From contig JAAFIA010000039.1 of the NCBI GenBank assembly GCA_013298545.1, positions 1-43,211 on the forward strand: a DNA stretch of 43,211 nt. The letters are read 5' to 3'. The notes under the pieces were generated by a model. It had not been told where the DNA came from, searched no databases, and saw only the letters and a list, made by a program, of their open reading frames with translations. A program made the position numbers and the translations under genes. This DNA is from Bacteroidota bacterium (lineage in GTDB: Bacteria > Bacteroidota > Bacteroidia > Palsa-965). This document shows positions 1-7,574 of this stretch, in pieces (position 1 is the stretch's first letter; each line of letters begins with the position of its first letter).

Positions 1-1
1 T

Positions 2-115
2 CGTACTTGGGAAGAAGATGGAAAACGCCGTAGCCGCTTGGAGGTTATTGTGCGTGATTTTATGCTGATGGAAGCGAAACCGCAGCCGGAGGCGGTGGTG
101 TTGACGTTACACTAG
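2..115 (+). CDS. C-terminal fragment of a probable single-stranded DNA-binding protein (SSB)
   Basis: Partial gene cut by the window edge; 37 residues and a TAG stop are present. The fragment begins RTWEEDGKRRSRLEVIV, which resembles the beta-strand of SSB proteins that carries R-x-W/Y-E-D-x-x-G-x-x-R-x-x-x-E-V/I. It then ends in a short tail. SSB coats single-stranded DNA in replication and repair. The tail lacks the acidic DDDIPF-like tip of canonical SSBs, so this may be a short accessory SSB paralogue. A rho-independent terminator follows about 35 nt downstream. The assignment rests on a short segment and is tentative. Confidence 0.5.
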   Translation, partial: RTWEEDGKRRSRLEVIVRDFMLMEAKPQPEAVVLTLH

Positions 116-148
116 ATTTTTATTTTAACAAAACTGTTCTTGATTTTG

Positions 149-188
149 AAAGCCATCTGCAACGCGTCGGATGGCTTTTTTTTGTTTT
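149..188 (+). terminator. Rho-independent terminator after the SSB-like gene
   Basis: The stem aagccatc (150-157) pairs with gatggctt (170-177) around a 12-nt loop and is followed directly by a long T-rich tract. It lies about 35 nt after the stop codon of the upstream plus-strand gene. Confidence 0.85.
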
Positions 189-234
189 TGTTTTGCAATG
201 ATTTATAGAGTCATAATCTTCTTGACGTGCTATA

Positions 235-318
235 TACAATTCGCCTGCGGCGGGCCGAAGGTTGGAGTGTTGAAAAGGAAGTTGTTCTTTACTTTCTTTG
301 CTTGCCCAAAGAAAGTAA
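235..318. repeat. Dispersed intergenic repeat, copy A, with an 11-bp hairpin
   Basis: Positions 235-302 align with 42998-43066 at the other end of the window. Both begin tacaattc, carry ctgcgg and gaaaaggaa blocks at matching spacing, and end in ttactttctttgct. In this copy the last block forms a perfect hairpin: ttactttcttt (289-299) pairs with aaagaaagtaa (308-318). No coding potential is convincing here. It looks like a chromosomal dispersed element of the kind common between Bacteroidota genes. Confidence 0.65.
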
Positions 319-331
319 CAAAGAAAAGGCA

Positions 332-417
332 CCACGAATACCAACCGACAATAAAAAATGGCCTGACGATAAGAGCCGGTTAGCCATTTTTTAAATGTCG
401 GTTCACACGATTCGTGG
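332..417. repeat. Long three-block hairpin (about 86 nt)
   Basis: Three nested perfect inverted repeats share one axis. The pairs are ccacgaat (332-339) with attcgtgg (410-417), aaccgaca (343-350) with tgtcggtt (396-403), and aaaaaatggc (353-362) with gccatttttt (383-392). The apical loop is about 20 nt. Arms are separated only by short, nearly symmetric bulges, so DNA or RNA from this stretch would fold into one long rod. It directly follows the dispersed repeat and may be part of the same element. Confidence 0.7.
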
Positions 418-462
418 ACGTCTCCCCGCAGATTCTAGCGACGTACGTTGTAGTTACTTTTC

Positions 463-515
463 CTTTGCGCTCTTTGCGCCTGCTTTGCGGACTTTGCGGT
501 TAATTTTCCTTTGCT
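463..515 (+). repeat. Short tandem ctttgcg-type repeats
   Basis: The heptamer ctttgcg occurs at 463-469, 472-478, 483-489 and 492-498, with a variant ctttgct at 509-515, so the spacing is about 9-11 bp. It is a low-complexity intergenic repeat. The rest of 419-629 shows no gene; 554-585 holds three copies of a tctcatgtc-like unit. Confidence 0.55.
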
Positions 516-629
516 ACTCTCTGCATAATCATTTCGCCAACACGCAAAAAAATCTCATGTCTCATGTCTAGCGTCTCATGTCTGCGCGGGCCATGCGGGA
601 AGAAAAACCAATTCCAAATTCGAAACCTG

Positions 630-637
630 TATCTTTG
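630..637 (+). promoter_or_regulatory. -7 promoter element TATCTTTG before hrpB
   Basis: TATCTTTG matches the Bacteroidota -7 consensus TAnnTTTG exactly. The motif ends 6 nt before the ATG at 644, which supports that internal start and suggests a leaderless or nearly leaderless transcript. No clear -33 TTG-type box was found at the expected distance. Confidence 0.5.
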
Positions 638-643
638 CCACCC

Positions 644-3139
644 ATGTCAAACCAGCTTCCGATATACGAAGTACTCGATGCGATTAAAGAAGCCTTAGTC
701 GCACAGACGGTATTGATTTTGCAGGCTCCACCGGGGGCGGGAAAAAGTACCGTATTGCCGCTTGAATTGTTGAACGAAAATTGGCTGGGCACTCAAAAAA
801 TTATCTTACTCGAACCACGACGCATTGCGGCGCGAGCTGTTGCGGCAAGGCTTGCGGCAAGTTTGAACGAAGAAGTAGGCGAAACCGTTGGTTACCGCGT
901 ACGCTTTGAAACCAAGGTGAGCAAGCAAACCAGAATTGAAATTGTTACCGAAGGCATCCTCACCCGCATGTTGCAAAACGATGGTGCGCTCGAAGGTGTA
1001 GGCTTGGTTATTTTCGATGAGTTTCATGAACGCAGTTTGCATGCCGATCTTGCTTTGGCTTTATGCCGCGAATCGCAACAAATTTTACGTCCCGATTTAC
1101 GCATGCTCATCATGTCGGCCACGCTTGATGGCGCAGGTTTAGCATCTTTGCTCGGACAAGCTCCTGTTATTACTAGTGCGGGGCGGCAGTTTCCGGTAAC
1201 GCATACATACTTGGAACAAGATGAGCGTTTGCCTTTGTACAAACGCATGAGTTCGGCCATTCGTAAAGCCTTGGCAGAACAAACCGGCGATATTCTGGCT
1301 TTTCTTCCGGGTACGGCAGATATTCTGCGCACACAAACGGCTTTGGATGAATTTGTAAGCGGGGTTACAATTTATCCGTTGTACGGCGATTTATCGCCAC
1401 AGGCGCAGCAACAAGCCTTGTTGCCCGATGCGCATGGCTTGCGCAAAATAGTCTTAGCAACATCCATTGCCGAAACATCGCTTACCATCGAAGGCATTAC
1501 AGTAGTGATTGATTCGGGCTACGCGCGTGTGCCACGTTTCGATCCGCGCACGGGCCTTACGCGATTAGAAACCATTAAAGTTACCCAAGATGCAGCCGAT
1601 CAGCGCGCAGGTCGTGCGGGACGTTTAGGCCCGGGCCATTGCTACCGCTTATGGGCTGAGGGAACAAATCGGTATTTGAATGCGCACCGCAAACCCGAAA
1701 TTGCAGAAGCCGATCTGACACCGCTCACGCTCGAGCTGGCGCGCTGGGGCGTAACGGATCCACGCACGCTAACGTGGCTCACGCCCCCACCCGCACAAGC
1801 CATCGCACAAGCGCACGACCTCCTCACACAACTCGATGCCATCGACGATCAAAAAATAACAGCGCGCGGAAAAAAATTACTCGATCTTCCTACACATCCG
1901 CGCATCGCTCACCTCCTTCTCGAAGCAAGCGAATTGACCGATGCAAAAAAACGCATTCGGCTTACCGCATTGGCTGCCGATGTTGCAGCCTTGCTCGAAG
2001 AACGCGACCCGCTCGAACGTCAAGCAGGTGCCGATCTTTCGCTGCGCGTTGAACTGCTTCGCAAATGGCGCAACCGCGAACGTGTATCGGTTGATCGATC
2101 GCGCCTCGAACGCATTGAACGCTTATCGCTTGCATGGCGAAAAGTGTTGCGCGTCGATGCCGATAACGAAATGCCTGTGGCCGAAGAAATTGGTTGGCTC
2201 ATTGCTGCCGCTTATCCCGATCGCATTGCCAAAAAAGAAAACAATCGGTACCGCATGGCCAATGGTCGTCCAGCAAAATTGCCCGAACACGATCCGCTCG
2301 AACAAGAAGCGTGGATTGCTGTGGCGCAATTGGATGCGGGAACAAACGAAGGACGTATTTTTTTAGCCGCATCTTTAGATGCCGATGATTTGCTGCACTT
2401 AGCCAAAGAACGCGAAGTAACAACGTGGGATGCGCAAGCAGGCGAATTGATTTCGCGGGCCGAGTTGCGCGTGGGCGAATTGGTGATTCGCGCATCGAAG
2501 CCCAAAGAAATTGCCAAAGAAAAACGTATGCAATTGCTCACCGATGTGGTGCGGCAAGAAGGACTCGATTTGCTCAACTGGAGCGATGACTTGAACGATT
2601 TACGCACACGCATCGCTTGTATCAAGAAATGGCAACCGGAAGAAGATTGGCCCGATTTGAGTGATGTGCATTTGCTAGAAACGCTCGACGAGTGGCTCCG
2701 TCCTTGGTTAGAAAACGTTAGAAGGCGTAGCGATTTCAAAAAAATTGATCTCGACGGAATTATACGTGCGCGTATCGACTGGAATTTGCAGCAGCAGTTG
2801 GATAAATTAGTGCCTGAAAAAATGGAAGTGCCAAGCGGTTCGTTCATTCGGTTGCAATACAGCAGCGATGGTGCGCCGCCCATTTTGGCCGTGCGTTTGC
2901 AAGAATTATTTGGTTTACTCGATACGCCAAGCATCAACGCAGGAAAAACGAAATTGATGATTCATTTGCTATCGCCAGCGTATCGTCCGGTGCAAGTAAC
3001 ACAAGATTTGCGAAGCTTTTGGCAACACACGTACACCGAAGTGCGGAAGGAGTTGCGAATGCGTTATCCGAAGCACGCATGGCCGGAAGATCCGTTTACA
3101 GCGCAGGCCGTGCGGGGTGTTAAAAAGAAAACTTCTTGA
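644..3139 (+). CDS. hrpB: ATP-dependent helicase HrpB
   Basis: A DEAH-like superfamily 2 RNA helicase of the HrpB family, 831 residues with the start used here (family usually about 800-850). Visible motifs in order: Walker A APPGAGKST (about 28-36), motif II DEFHERSL (HrpB typically has DEFH rather than DEAH), motif III SAT, motif V region IAETSLTIEG, and motif VI DQRAGRAGRLGPG. An HrpB-type C-terminal region follows. The open frame extends upstream to 578, but the ATG at 644 is preferred. The sequence after it (MSNQLPIYEVLDAI) matches the usual HrpB N-terminus, and a TATCTTTG promoter element lies just before it. The cellular role of HrpB is poorly defined, though the family assignment is secure. 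Confidence 0.93.
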   Translation: MSNQLPIYEVLDAIKEALVAQTVLILQAPPGAGKSTVLPLELLNENWLGTQKIILLEPRRIAARAVAARLAASLNEEVGETVGYRVRFETKVSKQTRIEIVTEGILTRMLQNDGALEGVGLVIFDEFHERSLHADLALALCRESQQILRPDLRMLIMSATLDGAGLASLLGQAPVITSAGRQFPVTHTYLEQDERLPLYKRMSSAIRKALAEQTGDILAFLPGTADILRTQTALDEFVSGVTIYPLYGDLSPQAQQQALLPDAHGLRKIVLATSIAETSLTIEGITVVIDSGYARVPRFDPRTGLTRLETIKVTQDAADQRAGRAGRLGPGHCYRLWAEGTNRYLNAHRKPEIAEADLTPLTLELARWGVTDPRTLTWLTPPPAQAIAQAHDLLTQLDAIDDQKITARGKKLLDLPTHPRIAHLLLEASELTDAKKRIRLTALAADVAALLEERDPLERQAGADLSLRVELLRKWRNRERVSVDRSRLERIERLSLAWRKVLRVDADNEMPVAEEIGWLIAAAYPDRIAKKENNRYRMANGRPAKLPEHDPLEQEAWIAVAQLDAGTNEGRIFLAASLDADDLLHLAKEREVTTWDAQAGELISRAELRVGELVIRASKPKEIAKEKRMQLLTDVVRQEGLDLLNWSDDLNDLRTRIACIKKWQPEEDWPDLSDVHLLETLDEWLRPWLENVRRRSDFKKIDLDGIIRARIDWNLQQQLDKLVPEKMEVPSGSFIRLQYSSDGAPPILAVRLQELFGLLDTPSINAGKTKLMIHLLSPAYRPVQVTQDLRSFWQHTYTEVRKELRMRYPKHAWPEDPFTAQAVRGVKKKTS

Positions 3140-3165
3140 TCCAAGATTCGTACAACATTGAAATT

Positions 3166-3173
3166 TATATTTG
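3166..3173 (+). promoter_or_regulatory. -7 promoter element TATATTTG before the YeeE pair
   Basis: TATATTTG fits TAnnTTTG and ends 5 nt before the ATG at 3179. It would overlap the reading frame if the upstream TTG at 3158 were the start, so it argues for 3179 and a leaderless message. It lies within the short gap after hrpB. Confidence 0.4.
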
Positions 3174-3178
3174 CTTTG

Positions 3179-3739
3179 ATGAATTGGATACTCGCACCTT
3201 GGCCTTGGTATGTTTCAGGCCCATTAATTGGATTGATTGTTCCTTTGCTTTTACTGTTGGGCAATAAATCATTTGCCGTGAGTGCCACACTGCGACATAT
3301 TTGCGCGGCTTGTGTTCCTGCAAATATTTCGTTTTTCAATTACGATTGGCGCAAAGAAGCGTGGAATTTGTTTTTTGTTTTCAGCATTGTACTTGGTGCG
3401 TTTCTGGGCCATTTCTGCCTATCTGAAAATGCGCCCGTTGTTGTTGATCCGCGTTTGGCAAACGAACTGGCAACCTACCACATAACCGATTATTCCGAAT
3501 TAATTCCGGTACAGATTTTTTCGTGGTCGAATTTAATTTCGGTTCAAGGATTTTTGTTTGTGGTGGTTGGTGGTTTTCTTGTTGGCTTTGGAACGCGTTA
3601 TGCGGGAGGTTGTACTTCTGGGCATTCCATCATGGGCTTGTCAAACCTGCAATGGCCTTCGCTTGTAGCCACATGCTGTTTTATGATTGGTGGTTTTATT
3701 TCGGCCAACTTGCTTGTACCATTTCTTCTAGCACTTTAA
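3179..3739 (+). CDS. YeeE/YedE family membrane protein, N-terminal half of a split sulfur transporter
   Basis: A hydrophobic protein of 186 residues with about five membrane segments. The motif RYAGGCTSGHSIMG near residue 145 is the diagnostic cysteine-containing signature of YeeE/YedE (DUF395) proteins, such as thiosulfate transporter TsuA. In many bacteria the protein is split into two small genes (PmpA/PmpB-like), as here with the next gene 7 nt downstream. The likely role is uptake of a reduced sulfur compound across the inner membrane. The start is uncertain: ATG 3179 is chosen because of the adjacent TATATTTG element, while a TTG at 3158 would add seven residues. No rhodanese, persulfide dioxygenase or BigR-type regulator lies next to it. 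Confidence 0.85.
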   Translation: MNWILAPWPWYVSGPLIGLIVPLLLLLGNKSFAVSATLRHICAACVPANISFFNYDWRKEAWNLFFVFSIVLGAFLGHFCLSENAPVVVDPRLANELATYHITDYSELIPVQIFSWSNLISVQGFLFVVVGGFLVGFGTRYAGGCTSGHSIMGLSNLQWPSLVATCCFMIGGFISANLLVPFLLAL

Positions 3740-3746
3740 ATCAGCG

Positions 3747-4160
3747 ATGCTCAACTACATCAAATACATCCTTGCCGGAACAGCGTTTGGCATCATTCTC
3801 GTCAAGTCGGAAGTCATGTCGTGGTTTCGCATTCAGGAAATGTTTCGCTTGCAATCCTTCCACATGTATGGTGTGATGGGTTCTGCGGTGGTAGTTGGCG
3901 CGTTGAGTGTTTGGCTCATCAAACGCTACAACATCAAAAGTATGGATGGCGAACCGATTGTTATTGCTCCCAAGAAATTTCAAAAAGGTCAAATCATTGG
4001 CGGACTTTTATTCGGAATCGGTTGGGCCATCACAGGCGCATGCCCAGGCCCGCTTTTTGCACAAATTGGTTCCGGCTCAACAGTTGTTGCCGTCAGTTTA
4101 CTCAGTGCAATCGTGGGTGTTTGGGTGTATGGAAAATGGCAGCATAAATTGCCTCATTAA
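3747..4160 (+). CDS. YeeE/YedE-like membrane protein (DUF6691 type), C-terminal half of a split sulfur transporter
   Basis: A protein of 137 residues with about four hydrophobic segments. It carries GWAITGACPGPLFAQIG near residue 95; the TGACPGP motif is the second cysteine signature of the YeeE/YedE fold. It follows the first half after 7 nt, so the two are almost certainly co-transcribed and act together as one channel-like sulfur transporter. The gene ends only 1 nt from the stop of the convergent VWA gene, with no visible terminator between them. Confidence 0.85.
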   Translation: MLNYIKYILAGTAFGIILVKSEVMSWFRIQEMFRLQSFHMYGVMGSAVVVGALSVWLIKRYNIKSMDGEPIVIAPKKFQKGQIIGGLLFGIGWAITGACPGPLFAQIGSGSTVVAVSLLSAIVGVWVYGKWQHKLPH

Positions 4161-4161
4161 G

Positions 4162-5661
4162 CTACTTTACTTCATAAAATTCGCCTTTGATGATGCGGTA
4201 CTTTTGTCCGAAAATAATCACATCGGCATTGTCTTGCATGTACCCCAAATTTCCAATATCCGACTCAATTGTATGTACCGAACCTTTGGTAGCACGCGCA
4301 ATGGCTAAATAATCGGGCTCTGCCGATTTGCGGTAACGTGTGCCACATAAAATAATGTGAATGGGTTTTCCCAGTTTCACCAATTCCGGCAAAAACTGCA
4401 TATCAACAACAGGACTTGTATTATCGGCAATGAGTACCACTTCGGTAAATGGTTGTTGCGCAATTTTCTGTGCCATGACCAAGGCTTCGATGTTGTTTTC
4501 TTCGTATGGACCACCGCCACCCTCATGATGCCAACGCAAAGAACGACGCACAAGCGTATCAATATTTTTTGAATTGAGGTAAAGCCAATTGTTTGTTCGG
4601 CCCAATTCTTTGGCTGGTTGACGATCATTGAATAAAACAAATTGCCGGTTTGGATCATCTTGTTTATGTTTCTCTGTCCAAGCCAAAACCTGTGTCAAAT
4701 AACCATTCATACTTCCGGTAACATCGCACACGATTAATTTATTTTTCCAAGCGCGATTGCGTTCAAGAACCGTCATAATTACGGGATCTTCAAATTCATC
4801 TGGATTTTTAATGCCGCTATAAATACGATCTTTTTCTGCTTCTTCTGGACTCATTCCCATGCGTCGTGCTTCGGCTTCCTGTTGTTTGCGTTCGCGTTCC
4901 TCGCGCAGTTTTTGTTGGGCAACACGTATTTCTTCCTCTTTTTTGCGACGCAAGTATTCGGCAGTACCAACATATTGAATGGTCAACGAACCTTCCGAAA
5001 GCGATTTCAAACACGATACTTCTTGCGTGTGGTAATTGGGATGGTATTTAAAATTGACGGTATAAAAATCGCACTTCGGCAAGCGCATCGTGATTTTTCC
5101 TTGCGCATTAGTTTTTCCGGAAAATGATTTTTTAGAATTCCGCCCAGTAAACGTTACCGCTTCATTCGCCAACGGCAAATCGTCTATACCGCGCAATTCG
5201 ATCTCTAAGATCACCCATTGCATATCGGGCTTCAACAGCTTCGATTCCGACGCTCGATAGAAGGTTGTATCAGGAAGGGTTTTGACAAATAACTGAATAG
5301 CTTGTTTATCGCTTTCGGGCATGGCCATTTTCTGTTCTTGCTGGCGCATATCGGCATCGAAACTAATTTCGCGGTTGATGGTTCTGCCCGGCACATTTCC
5401 TGAAGCAATTATTTTCTCACGCGAATAAAGCGGCGTTGTCATTTTATACACCGCATTCGCAGGCACATCAAAACGCGTATTGCCTGTTGCATCGGTCGTT
5501 TGGACAAACTGTTTTCCTGAACTTGTATCAGTCAGCGTAATAACTTGCCCAACATGTGGCGTTCCACTCATGGTCAATAATTTAATTTTAATGACCACTT
5601 CGTCTTGCGCCAAAACAGGCAAAGCCACTAGGAGGAGAAAAATTGAAAAGAATAAACGCAT
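4162..5661 (-). CDS. Secreted VWA-domain protein with carboxypeptidase-regulatory-like repeats
   Basis: 499 residues. The start at 5661 is chosen because it gives a clean signal peptide (MRLFFSIFLLLVALPVLAQ); the open frame extends upstream without support. Two Ig/CarboxypepD_reg-like beta modules follow (about 25-100 and 120-210), with phrases such as TDATGNTRF and TNAQGKITM. A charged coiled-coil stretch (about 240-285, KKEEEIRVAQQKLREERERK) comes next. The C-terminal von Willebrand factor A-like domain begins at IVCDVTGSM, a variant of the DxSxS metal site. It is probably periplasmic or surface-exposed. The substrate is unknown. A TATTTTTG element lies upstream on the minus strand. Confidence 0.75.
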   Translation of the reverse strand: MRLFFSIFLLLVALPVLAQDEVVIKIKLLTMSGTPHVGQVITLTDTSSGKQFVQTTDATGNTRFDVPANAVYKMTTPLYSREKIIASGNVPGRTINREISFDADMRQQEQKMAMPESDKQAIQLFVKTLPDTTFYRASESKLLKPDMQWVILEIELRGIDDLPLANEAVTFTGRNSKKSFSGKTNAQGKITMRLPKCDFYTVNFKYHPNYHTQEVSCLKSLSEGSLTIQYVGTAEYLRRKKEEEIRVAQQKLREERERKQQEAEARRMGMSPEEAEKDRIYSGIKNPDEFEDPVIMTVLERNRAWKNKLIVCDVTGSMNGYLTQVLAWTEKHKQDDPNRQFVLFNDRQPAKELGRTNNWLYLNSKNIDTLVRRSLRWHHEGGGGPYEENNIEALVMAQKIAQQPFTEVVLIADNTSPVVDMQFLPELVKLGKPIHIILCGTRYRKSAEPDYLAIARATKGSVHTIESDIGNLGYMQDNADVIIFGQKYRIIKGEFYEVK

Positions 5662-5710
5662 GGGAGATTTTTTGAGTGTGTAAGCATAACGCAAAAAAGT
5701 GAGTTTGTTA

Positions 5711-5718
5711 CAAAAATA
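5711..5718 (-). promoter_or_regulatory. -7 promoter element TATTTTTG for the VWA-protein gene
   Basis: TATTTTTG on the minus strand fits TAnnTTTG. It lies about 50 nt upstream of the ATG at 5661, between that start and the terminator of the preceding operon, as expected for an independent promoter. Confidence 0.5.
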
Positions 5719-5744
5719 AAACCGCAATATATTTTGAATGAAGC

Positions 5745-5785
5745 GCAATAAAAAATCCCGCCTCTGCGTTCAGTGGCGGGATTTT
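5745..5785 (-). terminator. Terminator of the Cys-rich/barrel/lipoprotein operon
   Basis: aaaatcccgcc (5752-5762) pairs perfectly with ggcgggatttt (5775-5785) around a 12-nt loop. Read on the minus strand the stem is followed by a six-T run. It is 15 nt after the lipoprotein stop codon, so it ends the 7531-5800 transcript. Confidence 0.85.
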
Positions 5786-5799
5786 CTCATTCATCAATT

Positions 5800-6198
5800 T
5801 TATTCCGTTACAGCTAAACTAATATCCTGTTCTGCTTTGCGGTCTTTGCGTTTGATTTTTACGGGTAAGCCACCAATGACACGTTCATTTACTGCTGGAT
5901 CAAAGCCTGCACCATAAATGTAATAATCGCCATGCTTTAACCCTTCGATGTGTACATGGTCTTCGCCCACTTCACCCACAAAAATGGCATCGTACTCTTT
6001 TGTCGGGTTGGCTGGAGCTTCCTTGGTATTGAACTTGACATATACCGTATCGCGATGGGTGGCTGTACTATAAATTACGGCACTATGATGTTTGAGCGTT
6101 ACAGCAAGTACTGCTTCGCCGCCCAAACCTTCTTTGGTGCATGAATCGGCAAAAAATGCAAGCGTTGCCAGTGCTAAAAGTGTGCTATATTTTTTCAT
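5800..6198 (-). CDS. Small lipoprotein, last gene of a three-gene unit
   Basis: 132 residues. The signal peptide ends in FFADSC, a plausible lipobox with Cys20, so it is probably a lipidated periplasmic or outer-membrane protein. The mature part is a small beta-rich domain (VYVKFNTKEAPANPTKEYD, then GDYYIYGAGFD and KIKRKDRKAEQDISLAV) resembling a transthyretin/CarboxypepD_reg-like fold; this is an inference from the pattern. It overlaps the end of the upstream barrel gene by 14 nt, indicating translational coupling, and a strong terminator follows. No specific function is recognised. Confidence 0.75.
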   Translation of the reverse strand: MKKYSTLLALATLAFFADSCTKEGLGGEAVLAVTLKHHSAVIYSTATHRDTVYVKFNTKEAPANPTKEYDAIFVGEVGEDHVHIEGLKHGDYYIYGAGFDPAVNERVIGGLPVKIKRKDRKAEQDISLAVTE

Positions 6199-7117
6199 AA
6201 TAATTGGATTTTGCTTGTTTAAAGTTAATACTTTTTGAGAGAAACAAACGAAGCTGAATACTTGTTCGTTGTATGCTTGTTGCTTGATTTTGAATTATTG
6301 GCAATGAGGTTTGTACTCCCAAACGCCAATTTGATTTTGTGGCCCAAGTTAATGTAGCCATACTCGAATATATATGCGAATAGCTTTTTATACGGCTACC
6401 AGAAACTAGCACATTACCCGAAAATTCGGCATTTAAACCCCAATAAACCGCCAAGCCCGATTCAAATTCGCGCCCCATAAGTAAGCGCGTACGGCTTAAT
6501 CGGCTGAGGCGTGTATAGTGCGAATCGTAGATGGTGTATTTGTGGCTTGCGCTAAATTGCACGAAGTAAGAACGCAATTTCTTACGAAAAATTACCTGAG
6601 CAAATGGATCGCTAGCACCTGTTGCTAATGCCATTTGAGGTTCAGCTGCATAACGTGTACGCATGCCCGTTGGCAATTCGGCACCAGCACTCAAGAGCAA
6701 GGTTGTACCCGTGCACGAATTTGGAAAAACATTCCAACCCAATTGCAACGACAAATCCCCTGTACCACGCACAAGACCATAATTTCCATACATATCGATT
6801 ATTGCTTGCTGAACACCAACAAACAAATAAGTATTGACTCCAACAAAAGTCGATAAAGAGACTTGTTGAATATGATGCATTTCCACTTGAGGCAAGGCAT
6901 CAAGTGATGTTGTATGGTGTGCAGAACTTGATTTCGCATGGAATCCACGATAATCATACGCCAATTCGGTAAACACAACACCTTTCTTCAATCCGAAAGA
7001 AGCTGTTGATTCCGAAAAGCCGGCAACTCCACCTCCCGCAGACTCACAAGAGCATTGTGCCGAAAGTAAATTGCCTAAACACACACCAACAAGCATCAGA
7101 TTATATTTTCTGAACAT
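6185..7117 (-). CDS. Outer-membrane beta-barrel protein of unknown substrate
   Basis: 310 residues. ATG 7117 is selected because MFRKYNLMLVGVCLGNLLSA forms a signal peptide. Cleavage would leave QCSCESAGGGVAGF, a Cys-containing glycine-rich N-terminus seen in small Bacteroidota transporter-like barrels. The remainder is alternating amphipathic strands (for example YLFVGVQQAIIDMYGNYGL, GDLSLQLGWNVF, NWRLGVQTSLPI), typical of a 12-14-strand porin-like barrel. It sits 45 nt after the Cys-rich gene and overlaps the lipoprotein gene. The context suggests export or uptake of a small solute, possibly a metal, but no substrate can be read from the sequence. Confidence 0.7.
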   Translation of the reverse strand: MFRKYNLMLVGVCLGNLLSAQCSCESAGGGVAGFSESTASFGLKKGVVFTELAYDYRGFHAKSSSAHHTTSLDALPQVEMHHIQQVSLSTFVGVNTYLFVGVQQAIIDMYGNYGLVRGTGDLSLQLGWNVFPNSCTGTTLLLSAGAELPTGMRTRYAAEPQMALATGASDPFAQVIFRKKLRSYFVQFSASHKYTIYDSHYTRLSRLSRTRLLMGREFESGLAVYWGLNAEFSGNVLVSGSRIKSYSHIYSSMATLTWATKSNWRLGVQTSLPIIQNQATSIQRTSIQLRLFLSKSINFKQAKSNYYEKI

Positions 7118-7162
7118 ACTGCTTGTATTAAATAAAACATCTGAATTAATTAAAAACAAATG

Positions 7163-7531
7163 TTAGCAGCGTGGCGGATGAAAAGGTGCTGATGAATGTA
7201 CCGATGAAGAAAACGAAACATACAAACATGTTACGTCATTGGATGTATCGACCTGAGGAAAAAATAACGACTGCGCGACGGCTAAAAAATAAACTTCCTT
7301 ACTTGCTTTAAGGCTCTCTTTGCCCGTAGAAATAGGTAATTCTTGTTTCTTCAAACGTTTTTTTAATTGACAGCAACCACCGCATTTTTTCTCGGGTGCA
7401 TTGCGATTTTCGCAGAGCAAGAGCGCAATCCAACTTTGATTGTATTTGAAGGTAGAATAGACAATGGTATAAGAACTGACTTGCAGTAAAAAAGCAAAAA
7501 GCAGTAAGAAGCTAAATACCTGTCGTTTCAC
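7163..7531 (-). CDS. Small Cys-rich exported protein (LCENRNxPxxxCxGCC family)
   Basis: 122 residues beginning with a hydrophobic signal or anchor (MKRQVFSFLLLFAFLLQVSS). It has the pattern YNQSWIALLLCENRNAPEKK followed by CGGCCQLKKRL (about residues 30-60) and a C-terminal PFHPPRC. This matches an unnamed Bacteroidota family with the pattern I-A-x-x-L-C-x-N-x-x-x-P-x-x-x-C-x-G-x-C-x-L-x-K-x-L and a terminal FHPPR-like tail. The paired cysteines suggest metal or thiol chemistry, which is inference only. The start codon is GTG, since no ATG is available in frame. A TATTTTTG -7 element lies only 4 nt upstream. First gene of the operon with the barrel and lipoprotein. Confidence 0.7.
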   Translation of the reverse strand: MKRQVFSFLLLFAFLLQVSSYTIVYSTFKYNQSWIALLLCENRNAPEKKCGGCCQLKKRLKKQELPISTGKESLKASKEVYFLAVAQSLFFPQVDTSNDVTCLYVSFSSSVHSSAPFHPPRC

Positions 7532-7535
7532 GGCA

Positions 7536-7543
7536 CAAAAATA
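7536..7543 (-). promoter_or_regulatory. -7 promoter element TATTTTTG directly before the Cys-rich gene
   Basis: A minus-strand match to TAnnTTTG ending 4 nt before the GTG at 7531. The implied transcript is leaderless. It is placed at the head of the three-gene unit. Confidence 0.5.
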
Positions 7544-7574
7544 GAATTCTTTGAAACACGAAATATGTTACAAA

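Noticed and set aside
171-383. Small open frames on both strands in the first intergenic region
   Set aside because: They span a terminator, a dispersed repeat and a long hairpin, and the translations show no family pattern.
2212-2937. Long minus-strand open frame (241 codons) inside hrpB
   Set aside because: It lies wholly antisense to a clear helicase, is Ser/Lys-rich with no recognisable domain, and mirrors the codon bias of the plus-strand gene.
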